Source: JAGVPT01 sp963827085 (GTDB lineage Bacteria; Bacteroidota; Ignavibacteria; UBA10030; UBA8401). Taken from it: a DNA stretch of 64,000 nt. Shown in pieces: positions 59,334 through 64,000 of this stretch (position 1 is the first letter of the stretch; every line of letters starts with the position of its first letter). The stretch spans positions 1,178,001 to 1,242,000 of the forward strand of contig CAWGZY010000003.1 of assembly GCA_963827085.1 (NCBI GenBank), read 5' to 3'. The position numbers were made by a program, and so were the translations under genes. The notes under the pieces were generated by a model. That model saw only the letters and a program-made list of their open reading frames with translations, was not told where the DNA came from and ran no database searches.

Positions 59334-59711
59334 ATGATCGCTGCACATTTAGACCAGACGATGAAGGCGCTTGCCGACCCGACGCGCAGGGCGATCCTCA
59401 AACATCTCTCACGGAAAGAAACGCGCGTGACGGAAATCGCCCGTCCCTTCAATATGTCGCTCAACGCCGTCTCAAAGCACATTCTTATTCTCGAACGTGC
59501 CCGGCTTGTGCACCGGCGGCGCCAGGGACGGGAACATTATCTCTCTGCGAACCCCGAACCGCTTAATGAAGCTGCCGATTGGATCGATGAATATCGCCGC
59601 ACATGGGAAGAGCGGCTCGACCGCCTCGGGGACTATCTCCAAGAGTTGCAGACAAAAGAAAATATCGATAAACAACGAAAGGAGAAAAACAAATGCCGTA
59701 GGAAAAAATAA
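59334..59711 (+). CDS. ArsR-family winged-helix regulator
   Basis: The 125-residue protein reads MKALADPTRRAILKHLSRKETRVTEIARPFNMSLNAVSKHILILERARLVHRRRQGREHYLSANPEPL, a typical ArsR/SmtB winged helix without metal-binding cysteines. Such ArsR proteins often stand in front of SRPBCC/AHSA1 genes and regulate them, exactly as here. The palindrome over its own promoter suggests autorepression. A lysine-rich tail (DKQRKEKNKCRRKK) overlaps the start of a broken AHSA1 gene. An alternative start at the second Met (59361) would give a longer leader. Confidence 0.88.
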   Translation: MIAAHLDQTMKALADPTRRAILKHLSRKETRVTEIARPFNMSLNAVSKHILILERARLVHRRRQGREHYLSANPEPLNEAADWIDEYRRTWEERLDRLGDYLQELQTKENIDKQRKEKNKCRRKK

Positions 59712-59846
59712 GACTGTTAAGAAAAGCGTCCCTTCCGCGAGCAGGACACTCGTTAACACACGGGTCTTCGATGCACCGCGCCCGCTCGTGTGGAAAGCAT
59801 GGACCGACCACTAACATCTGATACGCTGGTGGGGGCAGATCATATG
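59694..59846 (+). pseudogene. Remnant of an AHSA1/SRPBCC gene, N-terminal part
   Basis: One frame reads KSVPSASRTLVNTRVFDAPRPLVWKAWTDH then stop, followed by HLIRWWGQ. This matches the first ~45 residues of the intact gene at 61829 (TTRIFDAPRELVWKVWTEPNHIARWWGP). A stop codon stands where the Pro/Asn of WTEPN should be. The ATG at 59694 is followed by TAG in its own frame. The rest of the gene is missing, although a matching C-terminal piece is found at about 60515-60616. Confidence 0.75.
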
Positions 59847-59882
59847 TAAAATTAATTAATAGGAACAAGAGAGGAAAATACT

Positions 59883-60365
59883 ATGGAACCGATTAAAGAA
59901 GTAGTGTTTGAAAGAACATATGACGCCTCGCCCGAAACGGTCTGGCAAGCTTGGACTGATCCGAAAAAGATAAAGCAATGGTGGGGACCAAATAATGTCG
60001 CAATTCCTGAATGCGAGGTTGACCTGAGGGTGGGAGGTAAAATTTACATTGTTATGGAAGCGGGAGAAGCAATGGGCCCATATAAAGGTACAAAGTGGCC
60101 AATGCTGGGAAAATTTACTGTAGTCAAACCAAATTCACAGCTTTCTTATACCGTGCAGGCTTGGACTGAAGGACAAAATGAGGAAACCACAATCGACCAA
60201 ACCACAGAACTAACATTAACTGAAGAGGACGGCAAAACTAAATTAAAAATTAAAGCAACCATATACAAAACCGGACCTAAGGCTGGAATGGCTGTCCAAG
60301 GTATGCAAGCCGGTTTTACTCAGCAATTAGAGAAGTTAAACGATTTCCTGTCGCCTAAAAAATAG
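59883..60365 (+). CDS. SRPBCC/AHSA1 family protein
   Basis: The 160-residue protein has the START/Bet v1-like fold signature EVVFERTYDASPETVWQAWTDPKKIKQWWGPNNVAIPECEVDLRVGGKIYIVM, and TPLTEEDGKTKLKIKATIYKTG-like strands in its second half. AHSA1-type single-domain proteins bind hydrophobic ligands in a cavity; the role is unknown. GAGAGGAAAA lies before the ATG. It stands between two halves of a broken paralogue, in a cluster headed by an ArsR regulator that probably controls it. Confidence 0.88.
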   Translation: MEPIKEVVFERTYDASPETVWQAWTDPKKIKQWWGPNNVAIPECEVDLRVGGKIYIVMEAGEAMGPYKGTKWPMLGKFTVVKPNSQLSYTVQAWTEGQNEETTIDQTTELTLTEEDGKTKLKIKATIYKTGPKAGMAVQGMQAGFTQQLEKLNDFLSPKK

Positions 60366-60406
60366 GTCATTAAAATTTTTCCTGCGCTTCATCGTATTAA
60401 ACCCGA

Positions 60407-60616
60407 ATGCATACATCGCTTGACGGTTTCGTAGCAGGGCCGAACGGCAAAATCGAATAGGTAAGGGTTGACGAGGAAATTTTTGAATATACCAACAAAC
60501 TCGCGAACCGGTCGATTGCAGACCGCGATGGCATGGTACGATCCGGTATGGAAATGGGAGTCAATGAAACCTATGACCGTCTTAACGAACTTCTTTCCAA
60601 GGATGCTGCGCGTTAA
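60407..60616 (+). pseudogene. Chimeric remnant: RibD-like N-terminus joined to AHSA1 C-terminus
   Basis: Reads MHTSLDGFVAGPNGKIE, stop, VRVDEEIFEYTNKLANRSIADRDGMVRSGMEMGVNETYDRLNELLSKDAAR. The first part is the start of a dihydrofolate-reductase-like (RibD C-terminal) protein. From about ADRDGM on, it is the end of an AHSA1 protein. The two were joined by a deletion or recombination, and an internal stop confirms loss of function. Confidence 0.7.
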
Positions 60617-60661
60617 CAAATAAACAATAGTCCATAGAAACACGATTGAAAGGAAACAAAA

Positions 60662-61228
60662 TTGAGAACCCTCTTTTCATTTCAGATGATGACGCTTGAC
60701 GGTTTCTTTGAGGGACCGAAGCGGCAACTTGATTGGCACAATGTTGACGAAGAAGTTCATGAATTCATCGCCAACCAGTTAAATACTGTGGACACCCTCC
60801 TCTTCGGCCGAATCACGTATCAGATGATGGCAGACTATTGGCCAACCGCGGCAGAGAGCGATCCTTTAATAGCGGGCGAGATGAACAGCCTGCCAAAGTT
60901 AGTTTTCTCAAGAACGCTCGAAAAAGTTGAATGGAACAACTCAATACTGATTAGAAAGGGTATTGTCGAAGAAGTCTCAAAAATAAAAAATCAACCGGGG
61001 AAAGATATTGCCATTTTCGGCAGTGCCGTCGTTTTATCCACGCTCATGGAAGCCGACTTGATAGACGAACACCGAATAATGGTTAATCCTCTTGTTTTGG
61101 GGGACGGCAATCCATTATTTAAAAAAATGGAACGAAAACACAAATTGAAACTGTTAAGAACAAAGACGTTTAAGTTTGGAAACGTTTTACTCTATTATCA
61201 ACCCGATAAGCAAAGCAGGGCCGCCTGA
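60662..61228 (+). CDS. Dihydrofolate-reductase-like (RibD C-terminal domain) protein
   Basis: The 188-residue protein starts at TTG with AAAGGA 7 bases upstream. Motifs are FSFQMMTLDGFFEGPKRQLDWHNVDEEVHEF, TVDTLLFGRITYQMMADYWPTA, NSLPKLVFSRTLEKVEWNNS and DIAIFGSAVVLSTLMEADLIDEHRIMVNPLVLGDGNPLF, typical of the RibD C-terminal/YwjB-like family, which binds NADPH and has weak reductase relationship. The substrate is unknown. The N-terminus of a lost paralogue lies just upstream in the chimeric remnant at 60407-60616. Confidence 0.88.
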   Translation: MRTLFSFQMMTLDGFFEGPKRQLDWHNVDEEVHEFIANQLNTVDTLLFGRITYQMMADYWPTAAESDPLIAGEMNSLPKLVFSRTLEKVEWNNSILIRKGIVEEVSKIKNQPGKDIAIFGSAVVLSTLMEADLIDEHRIMVNPLVLGDGNPLFKKMERKHKLKLLRTKTFKFGNVLLYYQPDKQSRAA

Positions 61229-61318
61229 ACATAATCTCAAGAATTGGCGACAGAAATGAGCGATTGGAACCATCGGTCGCTTTGGCGGATTTGCGGCCAA
61301 ATAAGGGAAGGAACAATC

Positions 61319-61741
61319 ATGAATCTATCGAGAATCATCGCAATGTGGAAAGCTATAGCACCGCGTTTGCAAAGCGCACTCCGTATCGTGGCCGCCATGA
61401 TGTTCATGTCCATTGGGACAATGAAGCTCTTCGCCTTCCCGGCTGGAATTTTCCCGAACGGCGGCACGGTCCGGCTGATGTCGGAACTGGGACTTGCCGG
61501 CATTCTCGAAACATTCGGCGGCGCACTCTTGCTGCTCGGGCTTTTCACCCGCCCTGTCGCCTTTCTCCTGGCTGGTGAAATGGCTGTGGCGTATTTCCAG
61601 GGACACTTCCCTAACGGGGTATGGCCAATCATGAACGGCGGCCAACCTGCAGTCCTCTATTGTTTCCTCTGGCTCTACTTTTCGGCGGCTGGTGCGGGAC
61701 CATGGAGTCTCGACACTCTGCGAAGTAAGCCATCACAATAA
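61319..61741 (+). CDS. DoxX family membrane protein
   Basis: The protein has about 140 residues and four membrane segments (ALRIVAAMMFMSIGTMKLFAF, GLAGILETFGGALLLLGLF, PVAFLLAGEMAVAYF, AVLYCFLWLYFSAAGAGPW), with the DoxX-typical MFMSIGTMKLF and FGGALLLLGLFTRPVAFLLAGEMAVAYF. DoxX proteins are small quinone-related or unknown-function membrane proteins. The start at 61319 follows GGAAGGA; the upstream ATG at 61244 has no ribosome site. Lies in the ArsR/SRPBCC cluster. Confidence 0.87.
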   Translation: MNLSRIIAMWKAIAPRLQSALRIVAAMMFMSIGTMKLFAFPAGIFPNGGTVRLMSELGLAGILETFGGALLLLGLFTRPVAFLLAGEMAVAYFQGHFPNGVWPIMNGGQPAVLYCFLWLYFSAAGAGPWSLDTLRSKPSQ

Positions 61742-61828
61742 ATTTTTGAACGGGAGCGATCGCTGAAAGAAGCGTACAATGCAGTTTCATAGAAGGCAAA
61801 GAATAATCGACAGAGGAGAAACACAATC

Positions 61829-62311
61829 ATGACTAAAAAGAAAGCCGAAGCAACGAGCACTGCCGACCGGGAGATTTCCACGACTCGGATCTTCGACGCA
61901 CCGCGGGAACTCGTGTGGAAGGTATGGACGGAACCGAACCACATCGCCCGGTGGTGGGGTCCGAAGGGCTTCACCAATACAATCCATACAATGGATGTGA
62001 GACCCGGCGGCGTTTGGCAATTCATTATGCATGGCCCCGACGGCGTCGATTATCCGAACAAGGTTTTCTATCATGAAGTCATAAAGCCCGAACGTCTCTT
62101 TTATGATCATGGCGAACCGGGTGAGCCGTCGCACTTTCAAGTGACGGTGACGTTTGACGACGCGGCGGGGAAAACAAAACTGACGATGAAAATGCTCTTC
62201 CCGACAGCGGAGCAGCGAAATTTTGTGGCGGGAAAATATGGAGCGGTCGAAGGGCTAAAGCAGAATATGGATAAGCTTGCCGAGTATTTGGCGAAAACCA
62301 AAATCAGTTAG
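61829..62311 (+). CDS. SRPBCC/AHSA1 family protein
   Basis: The 160-residue protein reads REISTTRIFDAPRELVWKVWTEPNHIARWWGPKGFTNTIHTMDVRPGGVWQFIMHGPDGVDYPNKVFYHEVIKPERLFYDHGEPGEPSHFQVTVTFDDAAGKTKLTMKMLFPTAEQRNF. This is the complete AHSA1 pattern with the WWGP motif, and is the closest intact relative of the broken gene at 59694. A single-domain hydrophobic-ligand-binding fold of unknown role. GAGGAG-type ribosome site upstream. Confidence 0.9.
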   Translation: MTKKKAEATSTADREISTTRIFDAPRELVWKVWTEPNHIARWWGPKGFTNTIHTMDVRPGGVWQFIMHGPDGVDYPNKVFYHEVIKPERLFYDHGEPGEPSHFQVTVTFDDAAGKTKLTMKMLFPTAEQRNFVAGKYGAVEGLKQNMDKLAEYLAKTKIS

Positions 62312-62329
62312 CGTAACATTTAATAACTT

Positions 62330-62785
62330 ATGTCGACCTCTTTCAAAAAAAATATGAAAAACGAGCCAATTATTATCGAGCGGACGTTTGACACGTCTAT
62401 TGACAAGGTGTGGAAAGCCATTACCGACAAAGACCAAATGAAGCAATGGTATTTCGAGCCGTTAGATGATTTCAAGCCTGAAGCAGGTTTTCAAACTCAG
62501 TTTAATGTCCGGAATGGCGGCAAAGACTATCTACACATTTGGAAAGTAACGGAAGTTAAGCCCGGCAAAAGAATCAGCTATGAATGGAGGTTTGGAGGGT
62601 TTCCCGGAAATTCATTGGTAACATTTGAGCTAAGTGCCGAAGGGAATAAGACGAAAGTGAAACTCACTCACAAAGGAATAGAGACGTTCCTTCCCGATCG
62701 AAATCCGGCTTTGGCAAGAGAAAATTTTGTCGAAGGATGGACATCCTTAATCGGCAGCCTCTTGAAAGACTTTGTCGAAAAATAA
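62330..62785 (+). CDS. SRPBCC family protein
   Basis: The 151-residue protein reads IIIERTFDTSIDKVWKAITDKDQMKQWYFEPLDDFKPEAGFQTQFNVRNGGKDYLHIWKVTEVKPGKRISYEWRFGGFPGNSLVTFELSAEGNKTKVKLTHKGIETF, then SLIGSLLKDFVEK at the end. It is the AHSA1 fold of the YndB type, more distant from the two others. Start codon is either 62330 or the Met at 62354; neither has a clear ribosome site. It lies 18 bases after the preceding gene, so it is probably in the same operon. Confidence 0.87.
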   Translation: MSTSFKKNMKNEPIIIERTFDTSIDKVWKAITDKDQMKQWYFEPLDDFKPEAGFQTQFNVRNGGKDYLHIWKVTEVKPGKRISYEWRFGGFPGNSLVTFELSAEGNKTKVKLTHKGIETFLPDRNPALARENFVEGWTSLIGSLLKDFVEK

Positions 62786-63134
62786 ACGGAAGCTTTCGAG
62801 TTGATGAAAACAGAAATGAACGTGGCAAAATTGGCTAGTTCCGTTTCCGATATTAAACCTTGTATCATAACCGCAAAGGACGCTAAGATCGCAAAGAAGT
62901 TTTTGTAGGAAAAAATAAGAAATCCTCGCGTCCTTAGCGACCTTTGCTGTGAATTAGTTATCGGAAAACATAATATTTATTTTTAGAAACAGCACTATTA
63001 CTGATTCAATTAAACAATCTTGCATTTTATTACCGCCAAGCACGCCAATAAGTTATGATTATCAAGGACAACAATACTCTTGGCGTTTTCCGCGTCTCGG
63101 CGGGGAAACACAAGTTTCTTTATTGGGAATGGCA
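62786..63134. other. Intergenic with 162-bp repeat and another inverted repeat
   Basis: Holds copy G of the 162-bp repeat (62836-62997). A shorter segment at about 63030-63120 has CCGCCAAGCACGCCAATAAG and an opposing CTTGGCGTTTTCCGCGTCTC. No gene supported. Confidence 0.5.
62836..62997 (-). repeat. 162-bp MITE-like repeat, copy G
   Basis: Reverse complement of the 42077-42238 repeat with the same length. On the minus strand the left end is TAGTGCTGTTTCT and the right end CGGAAACGGAACTA. Internal CGCAAAGGTCGCTAAGGACG pairs with CTTAGCGTCCTTTGCGG. No target duplication is visible here. Confidence 0.75.
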
Positions 63135-64000
63135 CTAATTGTTTTCTGCTGGGCTGTCTAATTCCAGCTTCACAATCGTATCGACCTTATCCTGTTGATC
63201 CACTGGCATGCGCAGCACAATTCCGTCCGAATTCTGGTTTATTTTCACTTGTCCCCCAGTTAATGATGTGCTTGAGACAATTTTCCTTTTGAGTTGCGGA
63301 AGGTTCATTTGATCCCCCATCCATTTCTGAATATGGAGGTAGACGATATTTCCCTTGTGTGTCGATCCGCCCCATACGCCATTCCGGAATGGACCACCGC
63401 GCGTTTCATAAATGCTCTCCCCGTATTTGTTCAGCCACGCACCTATTTCTTTGAGGACTGTTACCTGCCTTGGCTCAATCTCGCCGCTGGGCATGGGTCC
63501 GACGTCGAGCAGCAGGTTGCCGTCGCCGGTCGCGCACTGCACGAGAATTCCGATGCAGTCCGCGGATGACTTCAGTGTGTCGTTCGGCTTCCACGACCAC
63601 TGCGTGCCGATGGTCATGCATGTTTCCCACGGAATTGTCGTGTTGAAAATTCCTACCTCCTGTTCCGGTGTTGCGAAGTCTGCATTCGGACTGATCTGGG
63701 TTTTGGCATCATAATATCCGGGGGTTTCAATGTCCAGCCGGTTATTAATGATTATCCGGGGCTGTAAGGCGCGGACAAGATGGTAGGTTCGCTCTTGTTC
63801 CCAGGGAGATGGCCCGCCTTCGGCATCGAACCATAAAACATCGATTTGTCCGTAATCTCCGAGAAGTTCTGAAAGATGCGTTTGCATCCGTTTCACGTAA
63901 TCGGCGTTGCGTTCTGTCCTGCAATCGGGGTCGCGCCAGTCCATGGGAGAATAATACCAGCCGATTTTGACTCCGGCCTCATGAGCGGCCTCGGCAAGTT
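63135..64000 (-). CDS. GH29 alpha-L-fucosidase (partial, runs off window)
   Basis: The frame is open through the window edge; the visible 288 residues form the C-terminal part. AEAAHEAGVKIGWYYSPMDWRDPDC, the nucleophile Asp in GQIDVLWFDAEGG, NRLDIETPGYYDAKTQISPN, TMTIGTQWSWKPND-like text and LLLDVGPMPSGEIEPRQVTVLKEIGAWLNKYGESIYETRGGPF are GH29 landmarks. The final ~80 residues form a beta-sandwich. GH29 enzymes remove alpha-L-fucose from glycans. The N-terminus and any signal peptide lie outside. Fits the polysaccharide-degrading set with GH44 and GH2. Confidence 0.9.
   Translation of the reverse strand, partial: LAEAAHEAGVKIGWYYSPMDWRDPDCRTERNADYVKRMQTHLSELLGDYGQIDVLWFDAEGGPSPWEQERTYHLVRALQPRIIINNRLDIETPGYYDAKTQISPNADFATPEQEVGIFNTTIPWETCMTIGTQWSWKPNDTLKSSADCIGILVQCATGDGNLLLDVGPMPSGEIEPRQVTVLKEIGAWLNKYGESIYETRGGPFRNGVWGGSTHKGNIVYLHIQKWMGDQMNLPQLKRKIVSSTSLTGGQVKINQNSDGIVLRMPVDQQDKVDTIVKLELDSPAENN

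Noticed and set aside
59052..59348. 98-residue minus-strand frame before the ArsR gene
   Set aside because: It reads through the arsR promoter and operator and has no ribosome site; the protein matches nothing recognised.
1..64000. tRNA, rRNA, CRISPR, prophage and transposase genes
   Set aside because: None was found by reading both strands; a covariance-model scan could still reveal a small RNA.

Overview
This window comes from the chromosome of a Gram-negative bacterium of the Bacteroidota/Chlorobi/Ignavibacteria side of the tree, most likely an Ignavibacteria-like lineage. Five gene products end in a type IX secretion (Por) sorting domain of the LSQNYPNPFNPST type. OmpA-like proteins, DUF3494 adhesins, a DUF3078 barrel, a LolA-like protein and lipoproteins also show an outer membrane. 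Moderate base composition, many metagenome-style intergenic repeats and the absence of any rRNA, tRNA, transposase or phage gene suggest ordinary chromosome with much mobile repeat debris. The lineage call is inference from protein style, not from a marker gene.

Layout. 1-4.4 kb: small stress and envelope genes on the minus strand (DUF2934, DUF4398 lipoprotein plus OmpA lipoprotein, OmpA barrel, a membrane coiled-coil protein, CsbD). 4.7-10.4 kb: a secreted-adhesin block with three DUF3494 proteins, a predicted beta-propeller and a second CsbD protein. 10.8-14.3 kb: a frameshifted NarL-type regulator, a bactofilin-like membrane protein and a lone receiver protein. 14.7-18.4 kb: a GT39-type glycosyltransferase, a gene flanked by cassette-like repeats and an SUMF1-fold protein. 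18.5-24 kb: an 1812-residue hybrid sensor kinase with ten PAS domains. 24.7-27.3 kb: a frameshifted T9SS cargo protein. 28.6-42 kb: single genes, including a Gfo/Idh/MocA oxidoreductase, MscL, GH44, a zinc alcohol dehydrogenase, cyclopropane fatty acid synthase, a ferredoxin protein and AsnA. 42.5-44 kb: an octaheme cytochrome of the hydroxylamine oxidoreductase type. 44.3-50 kb: a TetR-controlled TolC/HlyD/ABC-2 efflux operon. 50.2-52.9 kb: a GH2 lipoprotein. 53-59 kb: a second TetR-headed operon with an outer-membrane protein, a LolCDE/MacB-like ABC transporter and a LolA-like protein. 59.3-62.8 kb: an ArsR regulator with a run of SRPBCC/AHSA1, RibD-like and DoxX genes and two gene remnants. 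63.1 kb to the end: a partial GH29 alpha-L-fucosidase.

The most informative non-coding signals are: (1) a promoter architecture shared by three stress-type transcription units (the DUF4398/OmpA pair and both CsbD genes), with an AGGATTAAC...TTTCATCCTT block exactly 37 bases from a GTAYAC element in all three; (2) non-autonomous transposon-like elements with GGTAGTGT ends and 8-bp target duplications, one of them inserted into another repeat whose empty site is also present in the window; (3) three further dispersed repeat families; and (4) clear TTGACA-N17-TATxxT promoters overlaid by operators in front of both TetR genes and the ArsR gene. Two genes carry one-base frameshifts that could be real or assembly errors.
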